DNA from: Microbulbifer harenosus
GTDB taxonomy: Bacteria; Pseudomonadota; Gammaproteobacteria; Pseudomonadales; Cellvibrionaceae
DNA length: 64,000 bases
Assembly: GCF_005771435.1 (NCBI RefSeq)
Contig: NZ_VANI01000004.1
Location: forward strand, 124,001 to 188,000
Direction: 5' to 3'
A program made the position numbers and the translations under genes. The notes beneath the pieces are model-generated. The model was given only the letters and a program-made list of their open reading frames with translations, was not told the DNA's origin and did not search any database. Within the stretch, counting starts at the first letter, position 1; the number at the start of each line of letters is the position of its first letter. Positions 36,730 through 46,213 of this stretch are shown piece after piece.

Positions 36730-38625
36730 ATGCGCAAGGCGCTCCTGAGTCTGGTGATTGCATCCGTAGTGGCGGGCTGTCAGCAGGCGGAAGAACCCAA
36801 AAAAGAAGCCCAGCTGGAATCCGGCGCGGTAACTGCGGAACAGCAGGCCGCGGATGCGGCGCCGGCTGCGCAGAGCGAACAGGACGCGGAGACCAAACGT
36901 CTTGGCGAATGGTTCGATGCGAAATACGAAGAGGAGCTGCAGTTCAGCCCGATCCAGCTCAGCTACCTGGGGCGCAAAGAGCAGTACGACAAGATCGACG
37001 ACATGAGCAAAGCCGCCGACGAGCGCGAGCTCGCGTGGAAAAAAGCCACTGTCGAGGAAATGAAGCAGAAGTTCGACTACAACAAGCTCACGGATGCCGG
37101 CAAGGAGTCCTACGATCTGTGGATCTACCAGTACGAACAGGATGCGGCCGACAAGCCCTACTGGGACCACAGCTATTTCGCCAGTGAACTGGGCGGCCCC
37201 GAAGCCCAGTTCCCCACCTTCCTGATCAACCAGCACAAGGTGGATACCGAGCAGGATATGCGCGATTACATCGCCCGTATCGGCGGTATCAGCACCGCCC
37301 TCGGCCAGCTGCTGGAGCGTGCGCAGGGTTCGGCCAAAAAGGGCATTCGCCCGCCCCGTTTCGCCTACGACACCGCGATTGAGCGCGCGCAGAAGGTCAC
37401 CACCGGCCAGCCGTTTGGCGAGGGTGACGACGCGCCGCTGATGGCGGACGCGAAGAAAAAGATCGCCGGCCTGAAAGACGCGGGCAAGATCGACGACGCC
37501 ACCGCCAAGGATCTGCAGGCGCAGGTGGAAAAAGCCCTGACCGGTGAGCTCAAGCCGTCCTACGACGCGTATATTGCCTGGTTGCAGGAAGATCGCACCA
37601 ATGCGGACGAAGCACCAAAAGGCGTTTCCAACCTGCCGGATGGCGATGCGTTCTACAGCAACCGTCTGTCCAACTACACCAACCTGCCGCTGACCGCCGA
37701 GCAGGTACACCAGATCGGCCTCGACGAAGTGGCGCGTATCCGCAAGGAGATGGAAGCCATCAAGGACAAGGTGGGCTTCGACGGCAGTCTCCCGGAGTTC
37801 TTCGCCTTCATCCGCACCGATGACCAGTTCTACTACCCCAACACCGATGAGGGCCGGGAAAAGTATCTGGAAGAAACCCGTGGCTACCTCGCCGACGTAA
37901 AGAGCAAGCTGCCGGAGTATTTCGGTCTGCTGCCGAAAGCGGACCTGGTGGTAAAACGCGTGGAGGCCTTCCGCGAAGTGCCCGGTGGCGCCCAGCACTA
38001 TGTGCCCGGCACTCCCGACGGCAAGCGTCCGGGTACCTACTATGTGCACATGTCCGACATGAGCGCGCTTTCCACCACCGATATGGAAACCGTGACCTAT
38101 CACGAGGGCAATCCCGGTCACCATATGCAGATTTCCATTGCACAGGAGCTGGAAGGCATTCCGCAATTCCGCACCCAGGCGCACTTCACTCCGTACGTAG
38201 AGGGCTGGGCGCTGTATTCCGAGAAGCTGTCCAAGGAAATGGGCCAGTTCAAGGACCCCTACCGCGACTTCGGCCGCCTGACCGCGGAAATGTGGCGCGC
38301 CATCCGCCTGGTGGTGGATACCGGCATGCACGCCAAGGGCTGGACCCAGGAGCAGGCGGTGGAGTACTTCCTGGAAAATTCCGCCATTCCCGAGGGCGCC
38401 GTGCGTTCCGAGGTGCGCCGCTACCTGACCGTGCCCGGCCAGGCTACCGCGTACAAGATTGGTATGTTGAAAATCGAGGAGCTGCGCGGCAAGGCGGAAG
38501 AGCAACTGGGTGACCAGTTCGACATCCGCGCTTTCCACGACACGGTACTCGGCGGCGGCGCACTGCCATTGCCGCTGTTGGAGAAGCGTGTAAACAACTG
38601 GATTGCCAGCGTAAAACAGTCCTGA
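36730..38625 (+). CDS. DUF885 family lipoprotein, putative metallopeptidase
   Basis: A 631-residue lipoprotein: signal MRKALLSLVIASVVAGC with lipobox VAGC (Cys17), then an Ala/Gln/Glu-rich spacer. The DUF885 domain contains the zinc-binding-like motif YHEGNPGHHMQ near residue 460 and EGWALYSEKL downstream with the third ligand Glu. The family is related to M3/M32-type gluzincins and thought to be peptidases. ATG 36730 follows GAGAGG. The gene ends at a shared terminator with maeA. Confidence 0.87.
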   Translation: MRKALLSLVIASVVAGCQQAEEPKKEAQLESGAVTAEQQAADAAPAAQSEQDAETKRLGEWFDAKYEEELQFSPIQLSYLGRKEQYDKIDDMSKAADERELAWKKATVEEMKQKFDYNKLTDAGKESYDLWIYQYEQDAADKPYWDHSYFASELGGPEAQFPTFLINQHKVDTEQDMRDYIARIGGISTALGQLLERAQGSAKKGIRPPRFAYDTAIERAQKVTTGQPFGEGDDAPLMADAKKKIAGLKDAGKIDDATAKDLQAQVEKALTGELKPSYDAYIAWLQEDRTNADEAPKGVSNLPDGDAFYSNRLSNYTNLPLTAEQVHQIGLDEVARIRKEMEAIKDKVGFDGSLPEFFAFIRTDDQFYYPNTDEGREKYLEETRGYLADVKSKLPEYFGLLPKADLVVKRVEAFREVPGGAQHYVPGTPDGKRPGTYYVHMSDMSALSTTDMETVTYHEGNPGHHMQISIAQELEGIPQFRTQAHFTPYVEGWALYSEKLSKEMGQFKDPYRDFGRLTAEMWRAIRLVVDTGMHAKGWTQEQAVEYFLENSAIPEGAVRSEVRRYLTVPGQATAYKIGMLKIEELRGKAEEQLGDQFDIRAFHDTVLGGGALPLPLLEKRVNNWIASVKQS

Positions 38626-38644
38626 TCTCAGGGACTGCACCAAT

Positions 38645-38677
38645 AAAAAAGCGGGCTCAGTGCAGCCCGCTTTTTTT
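38645..38677. terminator. Bidirectional rho-independent terminator
   Basis: GCGGGCT and AGCCCGC form a stem around CAGTGC, with a T-run on the right and an A-run on the left. It works for the DUF885 gene (plus) and for maeA (minus), which converge here. Confidence 0.9.
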
Positions 38678-38709
38678 GTGCCTGCTCCGTTTCGAAATAG
38701 GAGCGCGGA

Positions 38710-40389
38710 TCAGAACGCTCGGCGACGGTAGCGGCGATAATCCGGATACCAGAAATTCTTCTCGATATTTTTTTCCAGTTTCTCTTCGGTGATACCCGGC
38801 GCCACGCCATCGGCCTGGGCCTGTTTGCCCACCGCCATGGCGATGGCCTTGCCCACTTCGCGGATCTGCGACAGCGGCGGCAGCAGCGCGCCGCTGCCCT
38901 CTTTTACCACCGGTGCGTTTTCCGCCAGCGCGTTGGATGCCGCCATCAGCATGTTTTCCGTTACCCGGTTGGCGCCGGCAGCGATGACGCCAAGACCGAT
39001 GCCGGGGAAAATGTACACGTTATTGCACTGCGCAATCGCGTACTTTTCACCGTCGAGCTCCACCGGATTGAACGGGCTGCCGGTTGCCACCATGGCCTCG
39101 CCCCTGGTCCACTCCAGCACTTCGTGTGGCGTGGCCTCGGCGCGGGAGGTGGGGTTGGACAGCGGCATCACCAGTGGGCGCTTGCAGCCCTGGTGCAGGG
39201 CTTCGATCACCGGCTGGGTGAACAGGCCGCCCTGGCCGGACACACCGATGAGGATAGAGGGCTTCACCTGTTCGATCAGCGCCTGCAGGTTCCATTCGGG
39301 TGCCTGTGGATATTTCTCCGGACTCTGCGCCAGTTTTTGCTGGAAATCGTGCAGGCTCTTCATGTTGTCCATCACCAGGCCATAGCGGTCGAACATGAAA
39401 ATGCGCTCGCGTGCCTTTTCTTCCGACAGGCCGTCATTGACCATCGCTGCCACAACCTGCTCGGCGATGCCGCAGCCAGCGGAACCGGCACCGACGACCA
39501 GTACCCTCTGCTTCGACAGTTTTTCATCCTTGGCCTTGCAGGCGGCAAGCATAGTGCCGAGAGCCACCGCAGCGGTGCCCTGGATGTCGTCGTTGAAGCA
39601 GCACACTTTGTCGCGGTAGCGATTCAGCAATGGCATGGCGTTGGTCTGAGCGAAGTCCTCGAACTGGATCAGTACCTTGGGCCAGCGGCGCTTCACCGCG
39701 GCAATGAATTCCTCCAGGAATTCGTCGTACTCCTCCTGGGAAATGCGCTCGTTGCGCCAGCCCATGTACATGGGATCGTTCAGCAGGGTGCGGTTATTGG
39801 TGCCCACATCCAGCATCACCGGCAGCGTATAAGCGGGGCTGATGCCGCCGCACGCGGTGTACAGAGACAGTTTGCCGATGGGGATACCCATACCACCGAT
39901 ACCCTGATCGCCGAGGCCGAGGATGCGCTCGCCGTCGGTGACCACGATTACCTTCACATTTTCCTTGGTGGCGCTGCGCAGAATGTCGTCCATATGTTTG
40001 CGGTCCGGGTAGGACACAAACAGGCCGCGGTGGTTGCGGTAGATATTGGAAAATTCTTCACAAGCCGCACCCACGGTCGGGGTGTAGATAATCGGCAGCA
40101 TCTCTTCGATGTGCTGCTCGATCAGGCGAAAGAACAGGGTCTCGTTGTCGTCCTGTATCGCGCGCAGGTAGATATGGCGCTCCAGGTCCGTGCGGCACTG
40201 CTCGTACTGGTGATAGGCGCGGCGCACCTGCTCATTGATGTTCTCCACATTGTTTGGCAACAGGCCGATCAGGTTGAACTCAATGCGTTCCTGCAGGGTG
40301 AATGCGCTGCCCTTGTTGAGCAGGGGAATTTCCAACAGGGAGGGACCGGCGTGAGGGATATAGAGGGGGCGTTTATCTTTCTGACTCAT
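38710..40389 (-). CDS. maeA: NAD-dependent malic enzyme (large type, SfcA/MaeA)
   Basis: A 559-residue malic enzyme oxidising malate to pyruvate. Typical large-type segments are [51 protein letters not shown] (malate site) and [12 protein letters not shown], followed by the Rossmann motif [11 protein letters not shown]. Together with maeB it gives two routes from malate to pyruvate in this window. The stop faces the DUF885 gene across a terminator. The 237-base gap before the next gene shows nothing recognisable. Confidence 0.96.
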   Translation of the reverse strand: MSQKDKRPLYIPHAGPSLLEIPLLNKGSAFTLQERIEFNLIGLLPNNVENINEQVRRAYHQYEQCRTDLERHIYLRAIQDDNETLFFRLIEQHIEEMLPIIYTPTVGAACEEFSNIYRNHRGLFVSYPDRKHMDDILRSATKENVKVIVVTDGERILGLGDQGIGGMGIPIGKLSLYTACGGISPAYTLPVMLDVGTNNRTLLNDPMYMGWRNERISQEEYDEFLEEFIAAVKRRWPKVLIQFEDFAQTNAMPLLNRYRDKVCCFNDDIQGTAAVALGTMLAACKAKDEKLSKQRVLVVGAGSAGCGIAEQVVAAMVNDGLSEEKARERIFMFDRYGLVMDNMKSLHDFQQKLAQSPEKYPQAPEWNLQALIEQVKPSILIGVSGQGGLFTQPVIEALHQGCKRPLVMPLSNPTSRAEATPHEVLEWTRGEAMVATGSPFNPVELDGEKYAIAQCNNVYIFPGIGLGVIAAGANRVTENMLMAASNALAENAPVVKEGSGALLPPLSQIREVGKAIAMAVGKQAQADGVAPGITEEKLEKNIEKNFWYPDYRRYRRRAF

Positions 40390-40626
40390 AAAACTATTTC
40401 AGTCGGTAAATTACCGCGCGTTGGGCGCGGGCGCTAAAAAAATCAGCGTAGCGGATTTGGCCGCAGATTTTACGCGCACTTGACCAGATATGCCGCAGCA
40501 GATTGCAAATGCAAACATTTGTCCGGGCTTTCCGCCATTTATGGCAGATGATCACTGGATGATGGCGCCGCCGGCTGATTAAATCTGCGCTTGCGTTTTC
40601 AACGAGAGCCAGTGAGAAAAAGACCG

Positions 40627-41016
40627 ATGTTCACTTACCAGGTAGAACCCCGTTTCAGCGAAACCGACGCCCTCGGGCACATCAACAATACTGTGGTGCC
40701 GGTGTGGTTCGAACAGGGCCGCATGCCGATTTTCCAGCTGTTCAACCCGGACTTGTCGCTGGTCAAGTGGAACCTGATCCTGAAAAAAATGGAGGTGGAT
40801 TTTGTCGCCCAGATCTACCTGTTCGCACCGGTGGAAGTGAGAACCAGCCTGAGTGCGGTGGGCAACACCTCGATGACCATCCATCAGGAAGTGTGGCAGA
40901 AGGGCCAACTAGTGGCTCAGGGGGACTGCGTGATGGTGCACTTCGATTACGACAAGCAGAGTAAGGCGCCGATCCCCGATGCGGTGCGGGAAAAACTACT
41001 GCGGCACCTCGCCTGA
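40627..41016 (+). CDS. Acyl-CoA thioesterase, 4HBT hot-dog fold
   Basis: A 129-residue hot-dog protein. The N-terminal motif RFSETDALGHINNTVVPVWFEQGR carries the conserved Asp (SETDALGH) of 4-hydroxybenzoyl-CoA thioesterase-like enzymes, followed by the long helix and MEVDFVAQIYLFAPVEVRTS. ATG 40627 was preferred to an upstream ATG at 40591 because it places the hot-dog strand at the start. The substrate cannot be told from the sequence. Confidence 0.88.
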   Translation: MFTYQVEPRFSETDALGHINNTVVPVWFEQGRMPIFQLFNPDLSLVKWNLILKKMEVDFVAQIYLFAPVEVRTSLSAVGNTSMTIHQEVWQKGQLVAQGDCVMVHFDYDKQSKAPIPDAVREKLLRHLA

Positions 41017-41030
41017 TCCAGAAGCTGGGG

Positions 41031-42149
41031 TCAGACGCTGACCACCTGATTGCGGCCGGCACTCTTGGCGCGGTACATGCGTGAGTCCGCTTCCGCCAGC
41101 AACTGGTTCTGGCCGTCGGTTCCGGCGTTGCCCTCAGCCACGCCGAAGCTGATGGAGATCTTTACGTCCTCCGCATAGGTCTCGCTCAGCGCTTCCACCT
41201 TTTGGCGCAACTTCTCCGCCAGGATACCGCCGCCATCCACGTCGGTATTCGGCAGGAGGATCAGGAATTCCTCCCCGCCCCAGCGCGCCACCACATCGTC
41301 CGCGCGGGTGCTTTCGCGCAAGGTCTGCGCCACATCCCGCAGTACGCGGTCGCCGAAGCTGTGGCCAAAGGTATCGTTGATGGCCTTGAAACTGTCCAGA
41401 TCGCCGATCAACACCGTGTAGCGCCCCGCCAGTTCGCGGTTGCGCCGCTCCAGTTCATTGATAGCGCGGTAGGCTTCACGCCGGTTGGCGAGGCCGGTGA
41501 GCGCGTCGGTGCAGGCGTGGTTCTCCAGCTCCGCAGTAAGCTTATGCAGCATCTGCTGGGTTTGGTGGCGGCTGCTGTCGAGGATCGCGGTGAGCGCGGT
41601 CAGCGCGCCGAAAATGGCAATAAAGCGCACGCGGTGGCCGGTGTCGTACTGGGCCAGCAGGCCGGGAAAATCCGGGTAGAACAGGATCAGCGCGGTGGCA
41701 CCGCCGACAATGCCAAGCGTCACCGTGCCCCACTTGTAGCCATAGAGGTTGATGAACCCGGGCACCAGCATCACCGCCCACATCAATCCGGTGTTGTTCA
41801 CGCCGCCAGACAGCAGCAGGTAAAAATAGAGCACCAGCAGCAGCGCGCCCACCAGCACCGGTGTCTTGCGGCTGGGGCCGGCGATATTGACGCCGATGTA
41901 GGCTCCCAGAATCACCGCGGTCACCGCCGACAGGGTGCCGGCGAGAAACAGGTCCGCGGCCATCAGCGCGATCACACCCATGGCACCGGTAATGGCGAGG
42001 GCAAAAATCAACATATAGCCGGAGGCCTGAATGCGGCGGCGCAGGTCCAGGCCCAAAACCTGGGCGATAGGATCCTGGGCGATAGCGTCGAAATCCGGGT
42101 GGTCTGAGTTGACGCCGGCGCGCGGATTGAGCGGTGCAGAAGTTTCCAT
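41031..42149 (-). CDS. Membrane-bound diguanylate cyclase (GGDEF domain)
   Basis: A 372-residue protein that makes cyclic di-GMP. The N-terminal half has about six membrane helices without a recognised sensor; the GGDEF domain from about residue 195 shows CTDALTGLANRREAY, GDLDSFKAINDTFGHSFGD and the active motif RWGGEEFLILL. The inhibitory I-site RADD lies exactly five residues before GGEEF, so product feedback is likely. ATG 42149 with AGGAAAG was chosen over the frame's earlier start at 42191. No phosphodiesterase is nearby. Confidence 0.93.
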   Translation of the reverse strand: METSAPLNPRAGVNSDHPDFDAIAQDPIAQVLGLDLRRRIQASGYMLIFALAITGAMGVIALMAADLFLAGTLSAVTAVILGAYIGVNIAGPSRKTPVLVGALLLVLYFYLLLSGGVNNTGLMWAVMLVPGFINLYGYKWGTVTLGIVGGATALILFYPDFPGLLAQYDTGHRVRFIAIFGALTALTAILDSSRHQTQQMLHKLTAELENHACTDALTGLANRREAYRAINELERRNRELAGRYTVLIGDLDSFKAINDTFGHSFGDRVLRDVAQTLRESTRADDVVARWGGEEFLILLPNTDVDGGGILAEKLRQKVEALSETYAEDVKISISFGVAEGNAGTDGQNQLLAEADSRMYRAKSAGRNQVVSV

Positions 42150-42276
42150 CTTTCCTGGTCTTGTTCGAATTGTCATCGCGGCCTGTTCCATAGGCCGTCA
42201 TACCCCGGGCTCGCAGACAGACACCCGCGGCCAACGGGCTATAGTAATGGCGAACAGTACTGGCGCGGAGACCGGC

Positions 42277-42819
42277 ATGGGACAGCTGCAACTGATTTGT
42301 GACGAAATTCTCATTATTGGGGCCGACGCCCTTGTATGTCCTGCACATAAACACCTGATTCGCGGTCGCGGTCTTTCTGCGCAGATCTATGACCGCGCCG
42401 GCGAGACTCTGGTGAGTGAGTGCTCGCAGCTACCGGAGTGTGCGGTGGGCGAGGCCCGTATCACCAGTGCCCCCAATCTTCCGGTGCAATATCTGCTCCA
42501 CACCGTCACCCCGCAGTGGAGCAGCGGCGATCAGTGGGGCGCGCGTGGGCTGGAGCAATTGCGTCAGTGCTATGAGAGTGTGCTGGAGCTTGCGCGCCAG
42601 CGCGGCTTGAAGCGACTGCTGTTTCCGGCACTCGGTGCCGGCACCAACCGCTTTCCCCACGAGTTGGCGGCACACCAGGGGCTTGAGGCTTTGCACCGCG
42701 CGCGCAACGATTTTTCCTTGATAACCGTCTGCCTGCACAGCAAGGCGGCACTGGCGGACTGGCATCGAGTAAACACGCGCTTCTACGGCAGATCAACGTC
42801 CGCTGAACACGGGTCGTGA
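42277..42819 (+). CDS. Macro-domain-like protein
   Basis: A 180-residue protein resembling macro domains, which bind or remove ADP-ribose. The beginning (LICDEILIIGADALVCPAHKHLIRGRGLSAQIYDRAG) matches the family layout, but the usual NAAN motif is replaced by CPAHK, so the catalytic or binding role may differ. The C-terminal FPALGAGTNRFPHELAAHQGL corresponds to the second loop. ATG 42277 follows GGAG by 6 nt; ATG 42247 is an alternative. The VIT1-like gene overlaps its stop (GTGA). Confidence 0.8.
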   Translation: MGQLQLICDEILIIGADALVCPAHKHLIRGRGLSAQIYDRAGETLVSECSQLPECAVGEARITSAPNLPVQYLLHTVTPQWSSGDQWGARGLEQLRQCYESVLELARQRGLKRLLFPALGAGTNRFPHELAAHQGLEALHRARNDFSLITVCLHSKAALADWHRVNTRFYGRSTSAEHGS

Positions 42820-43571
42820 AACCGTCGCGGCGCCGGCAACTGCAGCGGGAACACCGGCCGGAAAATATTGCCCGCCGCCTGCGACAGCCGCGGCGTCCGG
42901 AGCGGATGTCCGATCTGGTGCTGGGTGCCATCGACGGCTGCATCACCACGTTTGCGATTGTCTCCGGGGCTTTCGGCGCGGGATTTCCTCCTCTAGTGGT
43001 GCTGGTGATGGGGGTGGCCAACCTGCTGGCAGACGGTGTCAGTATGGCGGTGAGCAACTACGAGGCGGTCAGTGCCCAGCGACGTTTTGCCGAGCATGCG
43101 CGCCGCACCGAAGAGCAGCATATCCGTGTGGTGCCCGAGGGAGAGCGCGAAGAAATCCGGCAAATTTTTGCCAACAAGGGGTTCAGTGGTGAGAACCTGG
43201 AGCACATTGTCGATACGGTGACTGCAGACCGGACGCTGTGGATAGATACCATGCTGAGCGAGGAATACGGGCTCAGCCTTGTCGACCCCAACCCACTGGC
43301 CTCAGCCTGGTGGACCTTCGTGGCCTTTGTTGTAGTGGGGCTGATTCCTCTACTGCCGTTTTTCTATGCTGGGGATAACTTTGCGCAGAAATTTACCATC
43401 AGCACGGCGCTTGCCGGACTGGTGTTTTTTTCCATCGGCCTGCTGAAGGGGTGGGTGTTTCAAACTTCCCTGGTGCGCGCGGGGTTCGGCACATTTCTGC
43501 TGGGAAGTGGCGCGGCGGGCATTGCTTTTGCCGTTGGAACTATTCTCCAGCAGGCATTCGGGGTCGCGTAG
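42816..43571 (+). CDS. VIT1/CCC1-like iron or manganese transporter
   Basis: A 251-residue membrane protein. After a basic N-terminus comes MSDLVLGAIDGCITTFAIVSGAFGAG and LLADGVSMAVSNYEAV, the first helices of the VIT1/CCC1 family with the metal-site Asp residues. A cytoplasmic Glu-rich hairpin (EEQHIRVVPEGEREEIRQIF) follows, as in plant VIT1. Five helices are seen. The GTG start overlaps the macro-domain stop by 4 bases, so the two are translationally coupled, an unusual pairing. Confidence 0.9.
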   Translation: MKPSRRRQLQREHRPENIARRLRQPRRPERMSDLVLGAIDGCITTFAIVSGAFGAGFPPLVVLVMGVANLLADGVSMAVSNYEAVSAQRRFAEHARRTEEQHIRVVPEGEREEIRQIFANKGFSGENLEHIVDTVTADRTLWIDTMLSEEYGLSLVDPNPLASAWWTFVAFVVVGLIPLLPFFYAGDNFAQKFTISTALAGLVFFSIGLLKGWVFQTSLVRAGFGTFLLGSGAAGIAFAVGTILQQAFGVA

Positions 43572-43726
43572 CAATCCGCCGCAGGTCGTTTTATTTTTGC
43601 CGAAAAGATCCTTCTTTCGACATGATCCATGCCTCGACCGTACACCGTGTACCCAGGCAGCAGAAGTCACCAAACTACGGAATTTATTGGCAGCCTTTGG
43701 ATCGGTTCGATTCAGCATTCGTGGTA

Positions 43727-44068
43727 TCAGGCTTTTTTAACAAATTCGGACTTGAGCATCATGTCGCCGGCGCCGTCGACTTTGCAGTCAATATTGTGAT
43801 CGCCATCCACCAGTCGCTTGATGGTCGCTTTGGTACCAATTTTAAGCACCATTGACGACCCTTTGACCTTCAGGTCTTTGATCAGGGTGACCTTGTCGCC
43901 ATCCACCAGCTGGGTGCCATTCGCGTCCTTGACCAGCAGCGCGTCTTCATCGACGACCTCGGCCGACGGGTTCCATTCATGGGCACACTCGGGGCAGATC
44001 AGCATGTCCTGATCCTGATACACATAGGCGGACTGGCATTTTGGACAGGCGGGCAAGGTGGAGCTCAT
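43727..44068 (-). CDS. PhnA/YjdM-like zinc-ribbon protein
   Basis: A 113-residue protein with an N-terminal zinc ribbon ([25 protein letters not shown]) and a C-terminal PhnA domain ([42 protein letters not shown]). Such proteins were named after phosphonate utilisation, but the molecular role is not settled. ATG 44068 has AAGAGG 7 nt before it. It is divergent from the SulP gene across a 103-base gap that contains the shared motif. Confidence 0.92.
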   Translation of the reverse strand: MSSTLPACPKCQSAYVYQDQDMLICPECAHEWNPSAEVVDEDALLVKDANGTQLVDGDKVTLIKDLKVKGSSMVLKIGTKATIKRLVDGDHNIDCKVDGAGDMMLKSEFVKKA

Positions 44069-44125
44069 AGAAACCTCTTGATCGGAAATTGGAAGTGGCT
44101 TAGCTTCTTTTTCGGCCATTATAAC

Positions 44126-44146
44126 AACATTGTAATGCGGTTATAA
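44126..44146. promoter_or_regulatory. Shared operator-like motif between PhnA-like and SulP genes
   Basis: The core TTGTAATGCGGTTATAA at 44130-44146 is nearly the same as TTGTAATCCGATTATAA at 46103-46119, in front of the ribbon-helix-helix gene; over 21 bases 19 agree. The latter is an imperfect palindrome. Both lie just upstream of start codons, so the RHH protein may bind both. Confidence 0.6.
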
Positions 44147-44171
44147 CATAAAGCTCGGGAAACGATGACCC

Positions 44172-45818
44172 ATGATTGCGCTGAGGGAAGCTTACAACGC
44201 AGGTTTGCTGGGCAGGCAGCACTGGTTGAACAACCTTGTGGCGGGGTTGGTTGTCGGCATCGTCGCGCTGCCACTGGCGATGGCATTTGCCATAGCCTCC
44301 GGCGCCAAGCCGGAACAGGGAATTTATACCGCGATCATTGCCGGCTTTATCGTATCGGTGTTCGGCGGCAGCAAGGTGCAGATCGCAGGCCCTACCGGCG
44401 CCTTTATCGTGGTTCTCTCCGGTATTACTGCGCAGTACGGCATAGTAGGGCTGCAAATCGCGACGTTTATGGCCGGCCTGATTTTGCTCGCTTTGGGCCT
44501 GACAAAAATGGGGGGAATCATCAAATTCATCCCCGCCCCGGTCATCGTCGGGTTTACCGCCGGGATTGGTGTCATTATCTGGGTGGGGCAGTGGCGCGAT
44601 TTTTTTGGCTTGCCGGAGGCGGGCGGCGAGTATTTCCATGAAAAACTCCTGCACTTGATTTACGCGCTGCCACAGTTTCACCTCCCCACCACACTGCTTG
44701 CGTTTGCATCCCTGGGGCTGGTGATTTTTACCCCCCGTATTCCCCGGATGAAACGCGTTCCCGGCCCGCTTGTGGCACTGGTGTTTGCCACTGTCGCACA
44801 AAGTGTTTTTCACTTTGATGGCGTCAGGACAATCGGCAGCGCCTTCGGCGGAATTCCCCAGGGTTTGCCGATGTTGCATTTCCCTGTGCCGGAGTGGTCG
44901 CAGATCATCGAACTGATCGGCCCCGCCTTCACCATAGCCATGCTGGGGGCGATTGAATCGCTGCTCTCCGCCGTGGTCGCAGACGGCATGGCCGGAACCC
45001 ACCACGATTCCAATCAGGAGCTTGTGGGCCAGGGTATTGCGAATCTGTTTACACCGCTATTTGGCGGGTTCGCGGCCACCGGCGCAATTGCCAGAACCGC
45101 AACCAACATCCGCAACGGCGGCAACAGTCCAATTGCAGGGACCGTCCACTCGATCACATTGGTGGTTATTCTGGTGGCACTGGCGCCCCTGGCGGAAAAC
45201 ATACCGCTCGCCGCATTGGCTGCGATCCTGTTTGTCGTCGCGTGGAATATGAGCGAAGCCAGGCACTTTGTAAAAATGGTCGCGCGTGCACCGAGAGCGG
45301 ATGTGGCCATTTTGCTCATCACCTTTGCGTTAACCGTTTTTGCGGACCTTGTAATTGCGGTCAATATCGGTGTAATTCTGGCCACATTCCACTTCCTCAG
45401 AAGAATGGCGTCGAGTGTTGAAGTTTCACAGGCCACATCGGCGGAGATCAATCGCGAACTCTCCCGCGTGGGAGAAAAGAATATCCCGGATTCAACCTTG
45501 GTTTTCACCGTCGAAGGTCCTTTCTTTTTTGGCGCGGTGGAGAATTTTGAAAGAGCCCTCGCCAATACGCATACCGATCCTGAATTTCTGATTATCCGTT
45601 TGAAGTGGGTGCCATTTATCGATGTAACGGGTCTGCAAACACTTGAAGAAGTTATCCAGGCATTACACAAGCGTGAAGTCACCGTGCTTTTGTCGGGCGC
45701 GAACAGCCGTGTCGATGGCAAACTCAGAAAGGCCGGTATTGTCGCGTTAATCGGGGAGGAGCACTATTTCCCGACATTTGATCAGAGCGTCAAGTACATC
45801 GCGGAGCTGGGCGGGTAG
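44172..45818 (+). CDS. SulP family anion transporter with STAS domain
   Basis: A 548-residue transporter. The membrane part carries the SulP features NNLVAGLVVGIVALPLAMAFAIASG and KVQIAGPTGAFIVVLSGI, with at least ten hydrophobic helices, followed by AVVADGMAGTHHDSNQELVGQGIAN. The C-terminal STAS domain (from about residue 445) contains WVPFIDVTGLQTLEEVI. Whether it carries sulfate, bicarbonate or another anion cannot be read from the sequence. Its neighbours (PhnA-like, RHH) share its motif. Confidence 0.93.
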   Translation: MIALREAYNAGLLGRQHWLNNLVAGLVVGIVALPLAMAFAIASGAKPEQGIYTAIIAGFIVSVFGGSKVQIAGPTGAFIVVLSGITAQYGIVGLQIATFMAGLILLALGLTKMGGIIKFIPAPVIVGFTAGIGVIIWVGQWRDFFGLPEAGGEYFHEKLLHLIYALPQFHLPTTLLAFASLGLVIFTPRIPRMKRVPGPLVALVFATVAQSVFHFDGVRTIGSAFGGIPQGLPMLHFPVPEWSQIIELIGPAFTIAMLGAIESLLSAVVADGMAGTHHDSNQELVGQGIANLFTPLFGGFAATGAIARTATNIRNGGNSPIAGTVHSITLVVILVALAPLAENIPLAALAAILFVVAWNMSEARHFVKMVARAPRADVAILLITFALTVFADLVIAVNIGVILATFHFLRRMASSVEVSQATSAEINRELSRVGEKNIPDSTLVFTVEGPFFFGAVENFERALANTHTDPEFLIIRLKWVPFIDVTGLQTLEEVIQALHKREVTVLLSGANSRVDGKLRKAGIVALIGEEHYFPTFDQSVKYIAELGG

Positions 45819-45880
45819 AGTACGCTGGAGGTGGCAAAAGCCGAGCAGCCCTTGCAATGAGATAACCCACCTGTGAAATC

Positions 45881-46072
45881 TCAGCGGTCGGGATGTTTCC
45901 GGTCCTGAACTTCCTGATTCATAAAATCGACATCGTGCTGCTCGAGATATTTCCGGATCAGTTGCCGGACGACCTGCGATGGCGTCAGGTCTTGCGATGC
46001 ACAGAGCTGCTCAAAGGCTTTCTTTTTCCTTGGGTCAAGTAATACGGTAAAGCGTGCCGTTTTGGTTTCCAT
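45881..46072 (-). CDS. Ribbon-helix-helix (CopG/Arc-like) DNA-binding protein
   Basis: A 63-residue protein. TARFTVLLDPRKKKAFEQL forms the beta strand and first helix, DLTPSQVVRQLIRKYLEQ the second helix, the layout of RHH regulators and antitoxins. ATG 46072 was chosen over a frame start at 46171 that would extend across its promoter. No toxin gene lies next to it, so a stand-alone repressor is more likely. Its own promoter carries a palindrome and the motif shared with the SulP promoter. Confidence 0.8.
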   Translation of the reverse strand: METKTARFTVLLDPRKKKAFEQLCASQDLTPSQVVRQLIRKYLEQHDVDFMNQEVQDRKHPDR

Positions 46073-46085
46073 TGCACAATCCTGT

Positions 46086-46119
46086 ATGTTCGATAGCGAA
46101 CATTGTAATCCGATTATAA
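46086..46119. promoter_or_regulatory. Operator region of the RHH gene
   Basis: ATGTTCGATAGCGAACAT (46086-46103) is a palindrome with 7-bp arms. It runs into TTGTAATCCGATTATAA (46103-46119), itself an imperfect palindrome that contains a TATAAT-like -10 box on either strand. The second part matches the motif at 44130. Confidence 0.6.
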
Positions 46120-46170
46120 TGCTGTGTGTAAGCCAAGGGGCTAGCCGGTTCTGACAGTACCATCCAAACA

Positions 46171-46200
46171 AAAAAACGGGCCCGTTGGGCCCGTTTTTTT
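46171..46200 (-). terminator. Rho-independent terminator of typA
   Basis: ACGGGCCC and GGGCCCGT form a stem around GTT, with T-runs on both sides. It lies just past the typA stop (minus strand) and could also stop rightward transcripts. Confidence 0.9.
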
Positions 46201-46213
46201 GTTCCAGAAGAAA

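Noticed and set aside
36703-38643. 646-codon frame opposite the DUF885 gene
   Set aside because: Shadow of biased third positions; the plus-strand gene has a signal, zinc motif and terminator.
45881-46072. Type II toxin-antitoxin module
   Set aside because: The RHH protein has no adjacent toxin-sized gene; the flanks are SulP and typA.
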